Positions 1-8,602 of a stretch of DNA of 40,001 nt are shown piece after piece. The stretch is from positions 1 to 40,001 of the forward strand of contig NZ_SJZB01000047.1 of assembly GCF_004337445.1 (NCBI RefSeq), read 5' to 3'. A program made the position numbers and the translations under genes. The notes below the pieces were generated by a model. That model made no database searches. It had not been told where the DNA came from and was given only the letters and a program-made list of their open reading frames with translations. The number at the start of each line of letters is the position of its first letter. Within the stretch, counting starts at the first letter, position 1. The stretch is from Parasulfuritortus cantonensis. Lineage in GTDB: Bacteria > Pseudomonadota > Gammaproteobacteria > Burkholderiales > Thiobacillaceae.

Positions 1-1267
1 CGTCCGAGCTGGCCAGGGTGCGGATGGCGATGTTGGTATCCATGTCGCCGTCGAAGCCCAGCCAGCCGATCGCACCGCAGTAGACGCCGCGCCGGTTGGG
101 TTCCAGTTCCTCGATGATTTCCATGGCGCGCAGCTTGGGCGCGCCGGTGATGGAGCCGCCCGGGAAGGAGGCGCGCAGCAGGCCGACGGCATCCATGCCG
201 TCGGCCAGGCGGCCGGTCACGGTACTGACCAGGTGGTGCACGGTGGCGTAGCTCTCCACCTCGAACAGGTGCGGCACCGCGACGCTGCCCGGCCGGCAGA
301 CCTTGCCCAGGTCGTTGCGCAGCAGGTCGACGATCATCAGATTCTCGGCACGGTCCTTGAGGCTCGCCGCCAGTTCCATGGCCAGCGCGGAATCCGCCTC
401 CGGGGCACTGGCCCGGGGCCGGGTGCCCTTGATCGGCTTGGTCTCCACCGCGCCGCCGCGGACGCTGAGGAAAAGCTCCGGCGACGAACTCAGCACCCGG
501 GCCGACGGATGGTTCAGGTAGGCGGAATAGGGTGCCGGGTTGATCCGGCGCAGGTGCTGGTAGCCGAGCCAGTGGTCGCCCTGGACCGGGGCGCTGAAGC
601 GCTGGGCCAGGTTCACCTGATAGCAGTCGCCGGCGTGGATGTAGCGCAGGATACGGGCGAAGGCGTGCCGGTAGGCATCGCGGTCGAAGTTGCAGGCCAC
701 CGGCCCGATCCGGAAGGGTGTCCGGGCGGGATGGCGGGCGGCCGCCATGGGCGGTTCCGAGAACAGGGCAAGCAACCGGTCCCAGTCGCGCGCCGTACGC
801 GGGTCCCGTTCGGCGCCCGCCAGCCAGGCGCAGCGCGTCTCGTGGTCGACCAGCACCGCCCAGTCGTAGATGCCCACCGCCATGTCCGGCATGGCTTCCG
901 CATCCTGGGCCAGCTCGGGCAGGCGTTCCAGGCGACGCCCGAGGTCATAGCCGAAATAGCCGATGGCGCCGCCCGCGAAGGGCAGCTCGCCGGGCGTGGC
1001 CTCGGCCGCCAGGTAGCGGCGCAGCAGGTCGAAGGGGTCGGCGGGAGACAGCAGGGCGGTGGCGCGGGCTCCGGGAGCATGGTGGCGCACCTCGGTCATC
1101 GTCCCCCGGGTCACCAGGGTGGTGCTGGGCCGGGCCGCGATGATGTCGTAGCGTCCGGCCGTGGAACGCGGACGACCACTGTCGAGGAAGACTGCCCAGG
1201 GGTCGTCGGCGATGGCCTCGAACAGCTCGCCGGCGTCGGTGCGGTAGGGCAGGGGGCTCACGCGCAT
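1..1267 (-). CDS. pabB: Aminodeoxychorismate synthase component I, 3' end cut by the window
   Basis: PabB aminates chorismate to 4-amino-4-deoxychorismate, the precursor of p-aminobenzoate (pABA). About 422 residues are visible, with the C-terminus beyond the left edge. The chorismate-binding domain is clear: the PIKGT motif (Lys where TrpE-type enzymes usually have Ala), then PGGSITGAPK, then a run ending MDTNIAIRTL near the edge. The start is the ATG at 1267, which overlaps the end of the MfnF-like gene by 10 bases, so the two are translationally coupled. pABA feeds both folate and H4MPT, because the RFAP synthase MptG uses it. Its place at the end of a cofactor operon suggests the product is meant for H4MPT; that is inference. 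Confidence 0.93.
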   Translation of the reverse strand, partial: MRVSPLPYRTDAGELFEAIADDPWAVFLDSGRPRSTAGRYDIIAARPSTTLVTRGTMTEVRHHAPGARATALLSPADPFDLLRRYLAAEATPGELPFAGGAIGYFGYDLGRRLERLPELAQDAEAMPDMAVGIYDWAVLVDHETRCAWLAGAERDPRTARDWDRLLALFSEPPMAAARHPARTPFRIGPVACNFDRDAYRHAFARILRYIHAGDCYQVNLAQRFSAPVQGDHWLGYQHLRRINPAPYSAYLNHPSARVLSSSPELFLSVRGGAVETKPIKGTRPRASAPEADSALAMELAASLKDRAENLMIVDLLRNDLGKVCRPGSVAVPHLFEVESYATVHHLVSTVTGRLADGMDAVGLLRASFPGGSITGAPKLRAMEIIEELEPNRRGVYCGAIGWLGFDGDMDTNIAIRTLASSD

Positions 1268-2295
1268 GGACCGTCCTCCGCCAGCAGGTAGGCCACCGCC
1301 ACCGCCGGGGCACACCAACCGTGCGCCGGTACCCGGTCCGGCAGCACGTGGTGAAAGGCGGTCACCGGACGTTCCAGTCGCTGGCCCAGGCGGACGCCCA
1401 GGAAGGCCCCGGCCCCGGCCATGATCAGGGGTGCCGTTTCCCCCAGCCGGGCCCGGGAGAGCACCAGGCGGGCGGCTCGCTCGATGCGCTGCAACTGGGC
1501 CTGGGCGAACCAGGCGGCCAACTCCCGGGCGGCGTCCTCGGCCAAGCCGGCGGCGTCCAGGCCGACCATGCGGGCCAGGCGCCGGCCGCTTGCGGCCGCC
1601 GTCTTGGCGCCGCCATCGGCGCTGTCATGCTGGTCGGCCGTCTCCGGTAGCCAGCCCAGCACCCGGTAGACGTCGGCCGTGGTGGCGAAATGCTCCGCCA
1701 TCGTGGCCAGCCAGTGCCCGCCCACCGGCGCCTCGTCCGCGACCGCCATGAGGGGCGTGCGCGCGACCCCCGTGTAGACCAGTTCACCGGCTTCCAGGCG
1801 ATCGGCGTCGCCGAGGCAGGTGCTTGCCACCGTGCCGTCCTTCAGGGCGATGATGTCGGTGGTGGTGCTGCCGATGTCGACCAGCAGGCCCTCGCCGACC
1901 CGGCTTGCCAGCAGGCGTGCACTGGCGTGCCAGTTGGCCGAAGCGATGCGTCCGGCGGCGGCCGCCGTGGCGCCCGCGGCTACCCAGGCAGGCCCGGCGT
2001 AGAACCACACCGGGGCGGGTGCCAAGTGCCCGGTCATGGCTCCGGCAAGTGCCTCGACACCGGCGTCCCGGGAGTCGAACAGGTCGGCCATCTCGCCGGT
2101 CATGGTGACGGCGTGGCCGCAGGCGAAGGTGCCGGCATGCTCGCGGATGCGGGCGACCGCGGCGTCGAGGTGGTGGAGGCCGCGCCAGAGCGGGCAGGGC
2201 TCCTGCCAGACGCCGGTCAGGCGGCCGTCCGGGCCGAGCCGGGCGGCCTTCAGATGGGCGCCGCCCACGTCCCAGCCCATGACGGGGGCCGTCAT
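1258..2295 (-). CDS. MfnF-like H4MPT/methylofuran pathway protein (hydantoinase/oxoprolinase fold)
   Basis: This is a 345-residue ASKHA-fold protein of the family long annotated as 'probable H4MPT-linked C1 transfer pathway protein'. Visible phosphate-binding motifs are GWDVGGAHLKAA at the N-terminus and LLVDIGSTTTDIIAL near residue 150. The archaeal relative MfnF joins the furan and tyramine parts of methanofuran. A similar role in bacterial methylofuran synthesis is likely but inferred. The ATG at 2295 overlaps the stop of the upstream ATP-grasp gene in an ATGA, so an earlier start is not needed. It lies between the MfnD-like gene and pabB in one operon. Confidence 0.85.
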   Translation of the reverse strand: MTAPVMGWDVGGAHLKAARLGPDGRLTGVWQEPCPLWRGLHHLDAAVARIREHAGTFACGHAVTMTGEMADLFDSRDAGVEALAGAMTGHLAPAPVWFYAGPAWVAAGATAAAAGRIASANWHASARLLASRVGEGLLVDIGSTTTDIIALKDGTVASTCLGDADRLEAGELVYTGVARTPLMAVADEAPVGGHWLATMAEHFATTADVYRVLGWLPETADQHDSADGGAKTAAASGRRLARMVGLDAAGLAEDAARELAAWFAQAQLQRIERAARLVLSRARLGETAPLIMAGAGAFLGVRLGQRLERPVTAFHHVLPDRVPAHGWCAPAVAVAYLLAEDGPCA

Positions 2296-3284
2296 GCCGC
2301 CACCCGTTCCGGGCTGCTCGGGTGGCCGAGCAAGTCCACGGCCCGGCGCCCCCGGCACGGCGAAAAGGCGGGCAGCGCGAGTATCCGCGCGGCCGGGTTG
2401 CTCGCGGTGGCCTCGGCCAGACCGGCATAGGAGAGGGTGATCCGGGGATTGATCTCGATGATCCTGGGGCCGTCCGCGGCGGCCACCAGGTCGACGCCGA
2501 CATAGCCCCACAGGTCCGGCAGGGACTCGGCGACGGCGGCGGCGATCCGCTGGTAGGCACCCTCAGGGTCGGGCAGCGCGTTCACCGTGACGCCGGTCGC
2601 CTGGAAGCGGCCGGCCAGCACGGCGACGTGCTGGCGATTGACGGCGAGCAGTTGGGCCCGGCCCCGGCAGCACAGCATGGCCAGCGACAGCGCGGCGCCG
2701 GGAACCTGGTACTGGTATATGAAGCTTCCCGCCGGCTGCCGGGCGGCCCAGGCCGTTGCGGCATCCGGGTCGGGGAACCACAACGTGTCCTGGCAGCCGG
2801 CGCCGTCGTCGGGCTTGGCCACGACGGGACGGTCGTCCGTCATCAGGCCGGGCGCCAGGTAGACGCGGGGCAGGCGCAGGCCGGTACCGGTCAGCTGGCG
2901 CCAGGTGGCCAGCTTGCTGGCCGCGACCCGGACGGCGTCGGGATGGCAGCCGAGCAGGCGCTTGCCGGCGGCCAACACCCGTCGGCCGATGCCTTCCAGG
3001 AGGCCATCACTCTCGGGCGCGACCGGCAAGACCGCATCCGCCTCGGCCAGGCAGTGGGCGAAGTCGTCGTGGAAGCGGGCGGCGTCGGTGCCGACGACCT
3101 CGAACCCGGGCCGGGACGGCACGGCCAGACGGGCGTCCCGCAGGGTAATCACCTCGATCCCCGGCAGCGCGGTAAGATCGCGGACCAGGGCACGCCACAT
3201 GAGTTCGCCGTCGCCGACGTAGTCGGGCAAAGGCAGGCCCGCGCAGCCGCCTCCCGTGACATACTCAAAGACGAATATTTTCAT
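2292..3284 (-). CDS. MfnD-like ATP-grasp ligase (methylofuran synthesis)
   Basis: This 330-residue ATP-grasp protein begins MKIFVFEYVTGGG, the N-terminal signature of the tyramine-glutamate ligase (MfnD) family. ATP-grasp motifs follow: VAKPDDGAGCQD near the middle and IIEINPRITLSYAGL near the C-terminus, the latter with the Mg-binding Glu and Asn. In archaea MfnD attaches glutamate to tyramine during methanofuran synthesis. In methylotrophs the acceptor may differ, since methylofuran has been reported to contain tyrosine rather than tyramine. The ATG at 3284 overlaps the ATG of the divergent HisA-like gene, so neither gene has a normal upstream leader. No ribosome binding site is obvious. 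Confidence 0.85.
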   Translation of the reverse strand: MKIFVFEYVTGGGCAGLPLPDYVGDGELMWRALVRDLTALPGIEVITLRDARLAVPSRPGFEVVGTDAARFHDDFAHCLAEADAVLPVAPESDGLLEGIGRRVLAAGKRLLGCHPDAVRVAASKLATWRQLTGTGLRLPRVYLAPGLMTDDRPVVAKPDDGAGCQDTLWFPDPDAATAWAARQPAGSFIYQYQVPGAALSLAMLCCRGRAQLLAVNRQHVAVLAGRFQATGVTVNALPDPEGAYQRIAAAVAESLPDLWGYVGVDLVAAADGPRIIEINPRITLSYAGLAEATASNPAARILALPAFSPCRGRRAVDLLGHPSSPERVAA

Positions 3285-4038
3285 GCCTGCTTCCTTGCGA
3301 CTCATTCCTGTCATGGACCTGATGGGCGGCCTCGTGGTGCGCGCCAAGGCCGGACGGCGCGACGAGTATCGTCCCCTCCAATCGACCTTGTGTCGATCCT
3401 GCCGGCCCGAGGCCGTGCTGGAGGGGCTGCTCGCCCTGTACCCGTTCGAGACCGTCTACCTGGCCGACCTCGACGCCATCCTCGGGCGCGGCGATCACGC
3501 CGAACTCGTGGCCGGCCTGCAGAGGCGTTTCCCGGGCCTGGAGTTCTGGGTGGACGGCGGCTTCTCCGATCCCGCGGCGGCGGCGGCCTGGCAGGCGCGC
3601 GGCCTCGGCCGGGCAGTGCTCGGCAGCGAAAGTCTGGCGCGGGCGCCGGGCCCCGGCGAGCTCGACCCCGGCGTGCTGCTCTCCCTGGACTATCGAGGTG
3701 GCGATTTTCTCGGTCCCGCGGCGTTGGAGGCCGACGCCGGGTGCTGGCCGGAGGACGTCATCCTGATGACCTTGGCCCGGGTCGGCAGCAATGCCGGACC
3801 GGACCTGGCGACCCTGGCTCGTTTCCGGGCCCGGGCGGCCGGCACGCGTTTCCTCGCTGCCGGCGGCGTGCGCCACGCCGACGACCTCGCCGCCCTGGCC
3901 GAGGCCGGCGCGGCCGGCGTGCTGCTCGCTTCGGCGCTGCATGACGGCGCCTTCAGCGCGGCGCAGCTGGCCGAGCTTTCGGCTCCGGCCCGTCCTGCCA
4001 TGGCCGCCAGGGCGAGCGGCCGAGGGCCGGATCGGTGA
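3283..4038 (+). CDS. HisA/HisF-related protein of the H4MPT gene set
   Basis: This is a 251-residue TIM-barrel protein related to HisA/HisF. It starts MPASLRLIPVMDLMGG, matching the HisA N-terminal strand with its catalytic-type Asp. It continues with VYLADLDAILGRG, WVDGGFSDP and FLAAGGVRHADDLAAL, which resemble the HisA phosphate-binding loops. HisA-like proteins of this type recur beside H4MPT genes in archaea and methylotrophs; the substrate is unknown to me. The ATG at 3283 is preferred because the first strand begins only five residues later. A GTG at 3256 is in frame but would add residues the family lacks. The 3' end overlaps the convergent PTPS-like gene by 86 bases. Confidence 0.8.
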   Translation: MPASLRLIPVMDLMGGLVVRAKAGRRDEYRPLQSTLCRSCRPEAVLEGLLALYPFETVYLADLDAILGRGDHAELVAGLQRRFPGLEFWVDGGFSDPAAAAAWQARGLGRAVLGSESLARAPGPGELDPGVLLSLDYRGGDFLGPAALEADAGCWPEDVILMTLARVGSNAGPDLATLARFRARAAGTRFLAAGGVRHADDLAALAEAGAAGVLLASALHDGAFSAAQLAELSAPARPAMAARASGRGPDR

Positions 4039-5161
4039 AGCGGCCGAGCAGCGGATTCTTGCCCAGGGCCTGCCAGGCCGCCAGGTCCGGTCCGCTGTAC
4101 CGGCACCAGGACTGGGGGGTCTCGTAGAGCGTGAGGCTGGCCAGGCCGGGGAGGTAGTCGATCAGGCGTTCCCAGATATACACGCAGATCAACTCCGTGG
4201 TGGAACGCCAGGCCAGGTCGGGGGTGGCGTAGTTCAGGGTGTGGTGGTCGAAGTCCTCGACCACCCGGGCGTTGACCACCCGCTTCAGGTATCCGTAGTC
4301 GAGCAGACAGCCGGTCGCGGGGTCGATCGGGCCGCGCACCTCGACCTGGAGGACATAGCGGCCGCCATGCAGGTTGCGGCACTTGGCCGGGTGGTCGGTG
4401 AGGAAATGGGCGGCGTCGAAGACCACCTCCTTGGTGACCGAAATCGTCGGGGTGTCCGGGTGGAAGCGCGCCCAGACGCCCGGCATGGCCGTCAGTTCCG
4501 CCTCAAGCCCGGCCAACAACCGTTCGGTGTCCGTCAGGGCCAGGGTGCGCAGGAGCGGCTGGCCGGCATCCAGTCGTCGGGTGCGCACGGCCAGGTCCCG
4601 GGCCAGGTACTGGGCGGCGTCGTCGGCTTCGTCGGGCGAAACGAACGGCAGGAAGAGATAGCCGGCGTGCAGTTCGGCCGCGTGGGCGACATAGGTCGCG
4701 TATTTCAGCGCCGGCGGAGGCGGGGGTTCCGTGGCCGGCGGCCAGGCGCCGACCAGGTTGCGCTTGTGGGCGACCAGACGGTTGCGGGCCATCACCCGGT
4801 GGCTGCCCGGTTCCGCCAGGTACTCCTGGCGGTAGCGGAAGCCGTAGGGTGCGAGCCGGGCGAGGTCCCAGAACAGCAGGTCCAGCCAGGCCACCTCGCC
4901 CTCGACGCGGCACACGGTACCCCGTTCCGCCACCCGTCCGGCCAGGCGCAGACCGGCGAGTACGGCCCGGGCCGGCTCGTCCGGCACGGTGCCGGCGGAA
5001 AGAGGCGCGACTTCCGCCTCCCCGAGGGCGTCCGGGCCGACCAGCCGATCCAGGGGCAGGGCGTGGCGCAGGGCGTACTCCTGCAGCGTGAGGCCGCTGC
5101 AGGCGTGTAGGTGGCGGTTGTCCGGCGCCGCCACCTCGCTACCGCATTCCAGGCAACGCAC
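3953..5161 (-). CDS. PTPS/QueD-fold protein with N-terminal zinc-finger-like segment
   Basis: This 402-residue protein has a C-terminal pterin synthase fold. Visible parts are FDAAHF (His252), the catalytic-type CRNLHGG (Cys261, His265), FDHHTLN and a later STTE Glu. The canonical zinc site is HGH; here it is HGG, so one usual zinc ligand is absent. QueD and PTPS proteins are only about 120-150 residues, so some 230 residues precede the fold. They start CLECG..HLHACSGLTLQEY, a C-x2-C...H-x2-C zinc-finger-like pattern, followed by a segment I do not recognise. The GTG at 5161 lies 12 bases after fae. A role in making the pterin part of H4MPT is inferred from context. Confidence 0.8.
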   Translation of the reverse strand: MRCLECGSEVAAPDNRHLHACSGLTLQEYALRHALPLDRLVGPDALGEAEVAPLSAGTVPDEPARAVLAGLRLAGRVAERGTVCRVEGEVAWLDLLFWDLARLAPYGFRYRQEYLAEPGSHRVMARNRLVAHKRNLVGAWPPATEPPPPPALKYATYVAHAAELHAGYLFLPFVSPDEADDAAQYLARDLAVRTRRLDAGQPLLRTLALTDTERLLAGLEAELTAMPGVWARFHPDTPTISVTKEVVFDAAHFLTDHPAKCRNLHGGRYVLQVEVRGPIDPATGCLLDYGYLKRVVNARVVEDFDHHTLNYATPDLAWRSTTELICVYIWERLIDYLPGLASLTLYETPQSWCRYSGPDLAAWQALGKNPLLGRFTDPALGRSPWRPWQDGPEPKARPAAPR

Positions 5162-5173
5162 TGTGCGGTCCGC

Positions 5174-5686
5174 TCAGTTGTGGGCCGCGAAGGGGTGGCC
5201 GGCGTCCGACTTCCGGGCCACGACCTCGGCCGCGCTCGGCTGGCCCGCGACGGCACGCTTGATGGACTGCTTGGTGGCTTCATAGTTGAAGTCCTGGATC
5301 TTGGCGTCGTCCGCCGCCTCCCAGTGGATGAAGACGCCGACGCAGATGTAGACGTCGTCGGCCTCGGCGGCCGGGATGGTGCCGTCCTCGACGCAGTCGG
5401 CCACGGCCATGGCGACGCCGCGCTGGGCCGGGCCGAACATCTGCACCGCCTGCTTGGCACCCTTGATGGTGACCTTGTTGAACATCATGGTGTTCGGCTT
5501 GCAGGGGAGGTTGGGGGCCACCACCGCGAGCAGGGAGGTGAAGCCGTCCTTGTTGTTGACCAGGCCGTTGCAGAAGGCGGCCTCGGCGGCGCTGCCGCGC
5601 GGGCCCATGATCAGGTCGATGTGGGCCACTTCGTTGCCTTCGCCAACCAGCGCCTCGCCAACCATCACGCGATCGATCTTAGCCAT
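5174..5686 (-). CDS. fae: Formaldehyde-activating enzyme
   Basis: Fae condenses formaldehyde with H4MPT to methylene-H4MPT in the cytoplasm, the entry step of the pathway. At 170 residues it has the full family length. It begins [20 protein letters not shown] and contains the conserved [11 protein letters not shown], including the active-site His, and the [17 protein letters not shown] segment. A good ribosome binding site, AAGGAGAA, sits about six bases before the ATG at 5686. A 90-base gap upstream, the longest in this operon, contains an inverted repeat, so fae may have its own expression control. High expression is expected for this enzyme. Confidence 0.97.
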   Translation of the reverse strand: MAKIDRVMVGEALVGEGNEVAHIDLIMGPRGSAAEAAFCNGLVNNKDGFTSLLAVVAPNLPCKPNTMMFNKVTIKGAKQAVQMFGPAQRGVAMAVADCVEDGTIPAAEADDVYICVGVFIHWEAADDAKIQDFNYEATKQSIKRAVAGQPSAAEVVARKSDAGHPFAAHN

Positions 5687-5776
5687 CGTTTGTTCTCCTT
5701 GGGACAGTACCGACTCGGTAGTTCTGGAGTATCCGGCCCCCGCCGAGTCTTCCGCGGGCCGGGTACGGTTTCACAC
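5687..5776 (-). promoter_or_regulatory. fae leader region with 7-bp inverted repeat
   Basis: This is the only sizeable gap among the minus-strand C1 genes of 5174-11623. It holds a perfect inverted repeat, GACTCGG at 5712-5718 and CCGAGTC at 5743-5749, separated by 24 bases. It could be an RNA hairpin in the fae leader or an operator. I see no convincing -35/-10 or -24/-12 element here. Confidence 0.3.
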
Positions 5777-6691
5777 CTATACGGGTGTCTCGGGACGCTC
5801 CGGCACGGGGCCGGAACGGTTGTCGGGGTGGGCCGGCGCGGCGCCCAGGCGGTCGGCCAGCCAGGTCGCCACGCACAGGTCGGCGCTCGTGCCGGGATTG
5901 ATGCCGTCGGCCTTGAGCCGCCGATCCAGGTCTGCCAAGCCTGGCCGAACGGCCGCCCAGTCGACCGCCGCTCGGGTGGCGGCCAGGCACTCGGCGGCCT
6001 GGCGGCGGACCCGCTCGGCGGTGTCCTCGCCCCGCTTGCGTGCCACGTGGCTATCCGGGAAGGCGGCCAGGAACGCCAGGTAGACGGCCACGAGTGCCCG
6101 GCTGTCGTCCCGCCAGCGCCGGCGCCCGGCGCTCAGGGCCGGGAGGCCGATCTCGAACACGTCCCGGAACCCGGTGGCGTACTGGTGGGCGATGCGGTCG
6201 CGCGCCGCCGCCGCCTGCATCGCCGCCAGCAGGGTGACGTCGGCGGCGGCGTGAACGTCGTGTGCCTCGGCGTGCCCGAGGCCCCCCGGGGCGGCCAGCG
6301 CGATGGCCCGGAATGCCCAGTCGGCGTCCGCCAGGCTCAGATCCGCCAGGACCCCGCGCAGGCGCGTGGCCAGGCTGGCGCCGGGGCGCCCGGTCTCCGC
6401 GGCCAGGAGCAGCGGGGCCGTGAGCAGCAGGATGCCCAGGTTGGTGTTGCAGGCGACGGCGGCGCGCGTTGCCGCCACCGCCAGGTAGATCCGTTCGCCG
6501 ACCGGGCGACCAGGTGCGCACAGGAACGGCGCGGCGACCTCGGCGCTGACCAGGAAGTCCTCTGCGCGCATACCGTGGCCGGGAGATTCCTGGCTGACGT
6601 TGCCCGGTTTGAAGGCCGCCACGTCCAGGGCGCAGGCCGCCACGAAGGCGTCGGCTCGGGCGGGCATCGGGTTCGCCAGGCGGGCGGTCAC
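5777..6691 (-). CDS. CitG-like triphosphoribosyl-dephospho-CoA synthase family protein
   Basis: This is a 304-residue protein of the CitG/MdcB family. The diagnostic segment KPGNVSQ near residue 28 and NTNLGILLLTAPLLLA are both present. Family members transfer a triphosphoribosyl group from ATP to a hydroxyl with an alpha linkage. No citrate or malonate lyase genes are nearby, so the usual role in prosthetic-group synthesis is unlikely. The H4MPT side chain carries a ribose 5-phosphate joined to ribitol, so a CitG-like enzyme is a reasonable candidate for that step; this is inference. The GTG at 6691 is preferred because it overlaps the upstream stop in a GTGA. An ATG at 6667 is the alternative. 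Confidence 0.82.
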   Translation of the reverse strand: MTARLANPMPARADAFVAACALDVAAFKPGNVSQESPGHGMRAEDFLVSAEVAAPFLCAPGRPVGERIYLAVAATRAAVACNTNLGILLLTAPLLLAAETGRPGASLATRLRGVLADLSLADADWAFRAIALAAPGGLGHAEAHDVHAAADVTLLAAMQAAAARDRIAHQYATGFRDVFEIGLPALSAGRRRWRDDSRALVAVYLAFLAAFPDSHVARKRGEDTAERVRRQAAECLAATRAAVDWAAVRPGLADLDRRLKADGINPGTSADLCVATWLADRLGAAPAHPDNRSGPVPERPETPV

Positions 6692-7619
6692 GCGCGCCGC
6701 TCCGCGCGGCCGGGCGCCACCCGCCGGTCGATGAAGTCGTCCACCAGGAGGCCGGCGATGTCGGTCGTTGCGACCCCTTGCAGGCCCCGCCAGGCCGGGA
6801 TGCTGTTCACCTCGATGACCATCAGGCGGCCGTCGCGTCCCCGCATCAGGTCGACGCCGGCATAGTCCATCGCCAGCGCCCGGGTGGCGGCCTCTGCCAG
6901 CCGGTGGAGCTCGGGGTCGGCGGGCGCCGCCGCACAGGCCGCCCCTGGGCGACATTGTTGATCCAGGAGGTGCCGCGGCGGGTCATGGCGGCGCGCGCGG
7001 TGCCGCCGATCACCAGTACCCGGTAGTCCTCCCAGCCGTCGTTCTCGGCGCCCACGTAACGCTGCAGGTAATAGACATTCTGGTAGTCGGCGCCGGCCGG
7101 CAGGTCGGCGGGCTGGCGGAGCCGGCGCAGGCCCTTGCCCTGGGAGCCGAACATCGGCTTCAGCACCAGTTCGTGGCCGCGTGCGACCTCGCGCATCAGG
7201 AGGGCGCGGGCATGGCTTTCCGATTCCACCACCCAGGTCGGCGGGGTGGCCAGGCCGGCCCGGTGCAGGAGCAGACTGGTCATGGCCTTGTCGACGCTCT
7301 TCTCGATCGCCCGCACGGGGTTGTACACGGGCACTCCGAGATGGGGCAGCAGATGCAGGAAGTCGAGCCGCAAGGTGACCTGCTCCAGGCTGCCGCCGGC
7401 CACCCCGCGCACGAAGGCGCCGTCCGGCAGGCGTTCCTCGAAGCCCGGCAGGACCAGCCCGCCCAGGCCAGCGTCGAGGTCTACCCGGCATTGGCCCAGG
7501 GACACGTAGACGGCCTGGTAGCCGCGCGCCGCGAAGGCGCGCGTGAGGCGTTTGCCATGCCAGCCGGGCTCGTCCGTGAAGATGGCCACGCGGCCGATGG
7601 GGGAGGCGGGGCGTCTCAT
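6688..7619 (-). CDS. RimK-like ATP-grasp ligase, broken by a one-base frameshift
   Basis: This ATP-grasp protein of the methylotroph H4MPT gene set would have about 310 residues. The N-terminal part ([58 protein letters not shown]) is in one frame. The C-terminal part ([31 protein letters not shown]) is in another. The break maps to the CCCC run at 6942-6945 (GGGG on the coding strand), and adding one G restores a continuous protein. The ATG at 7619 overlaps the mch stop in an ATGA. RimK-like enzymes add glutamate to a cofactor; polyglutamylation of methylofuran or modification of H4MPT are both possible. The break may be a sequence error, since all functional motifs are intact. Confidence 0.85.
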
Positions 7620-8587
7620 GCGAAGGAGCGCTCCAGCAGGTCGGGGTCGAGTCGGCCGGCCTGGAACGTGCGGCCGCTGTCCAGGCAGGTGACCGCCACC
7701 TTGGCGGGCGCGAACAGCAGCGGGTCGATCTTGTAGAAGTCGTAGCCGGCGGCCTTGAAGACGTCGGCAAAGGGGGCGCCGTAGGCCGCCGACGCGGAAC
7801 TGGGCAGGCGCCGGGCCAGGTCCTCGGCCGCCGCCTCCTCGCCGCGCACGAACAGGTGCACCCGGCCGCCGAACAGGATGGCGTCGTTGCTGCGCCCCAT
7901 CGCGGCCAGAAAGTCCGGCGTGGGCGGACAGACCGGCGCCGTCGCCATGCCGTCGACGATGTGCTGGAGCGGGAAGCCGAGGAAATGGGCCTTGTGCATC
8001 GCCACCTCGAGCACCCGCGCCACCACCTGGACTCCGCCCGCCAAGCTCGTGGTCGGGGTGAGGATGATGGTCAGGCGATCCGCGGCCACCCCGCATTGCC
8101 GGGCGACGCGGTCGAGCAACCCGACCGGCGGCGTCTTGGCGGTCTCGAGCACGAGGCAGGCCCGTTCGGCGGTGTCCCGGTAGCCCAGCTCCGAATACAA
8201 CTCCTCCTTGCCGGCCAGCGCCCGCCCAGGACCCGAACCGAGGGCGAAGAAGGCGCCCTTGCCTTCGCCTTCGGCGAGGCTCCATCCTGCATATTGGCTG
8301 CCCAGGCAGGCGAGCACCGGTTGCGCGGTGGCGACGTTCAGTTCCCAGGGCCAGTCGGGGTGGCCGCCCGCCGGTTGGAGGCGGACCCGGCCAAGGCCGC
8401 CCAGGCATATCTCGGCGATGCGCCGGCCGGCCTCGATGCCGCCTGGCGCGGCGATGCCGGCGTCGATCAGGCGGGTGCCGTTGTCGAGTCGCTGGACACC
8501 AAGGCGGAGGCTGGCCGCATCGGCCACCAGATTTTCCACGAGCGGGGCGGCGAGGCGGTTCAGGCTGACGGTATCTGAGGTAGGCAT
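7616..8587 (-). CDS. mch: Methenyl-H4MPT cyclohydrolase
   Basis: Mch interconverts methenyl-H4MPT and 5-formyl-H4MPT, the third step of formaldehyde oxidation here. It is 323 residues, the normal length. Family segments visible are [69 protein letters not shown] and [17 protein letters not shown]. The ATG at 8587 lies 15 bases after the stop of the upstream ATP-grasp gene, with no clear ribosome binding site, so coupling to the upstream gene is likely. It is flanked by ATP-grasp genes on both sides. Confidence 0.96.
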   Translation of the reverse strand: MPTSDTVSLNRLAAPLVENLVADAASLRLGVQRLDNGTRLIDAGIAAPGGIEAGRRIAEICLGGLGRVRLQPAGGHPDWPWELNVATAQPVLACLGSQYAGWSLAEGEGKGAFFALGSGPGRALAGKEELYSELGYRDTAERACLVLETAKTPPVGLLDRVARQCGVAADRLTIILTPTTSLAGGVQVVARVLEVAMHKAHFLGFPLQHIVDGMATAPVCPPTPDFLAAMGRSNDAILFGGRVHLFVRGEEAAAEDLARRLPSSASAAYGAPFADVFKAAGYDFYKIDPLLFAPAKVAVTCLDSGRTFQAGRLDPDLLERSFA

Positions 8588-8602
8588 GGCGTATGAGTGG
8601 GT

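Noticed and set aside
5111..6865. A 584-codon open frame on the plus strand opposite fae and the CitG-like gene
   Set aside because: Shadow of real genes with Gly/Arg/Val-rich sequence and no motif.
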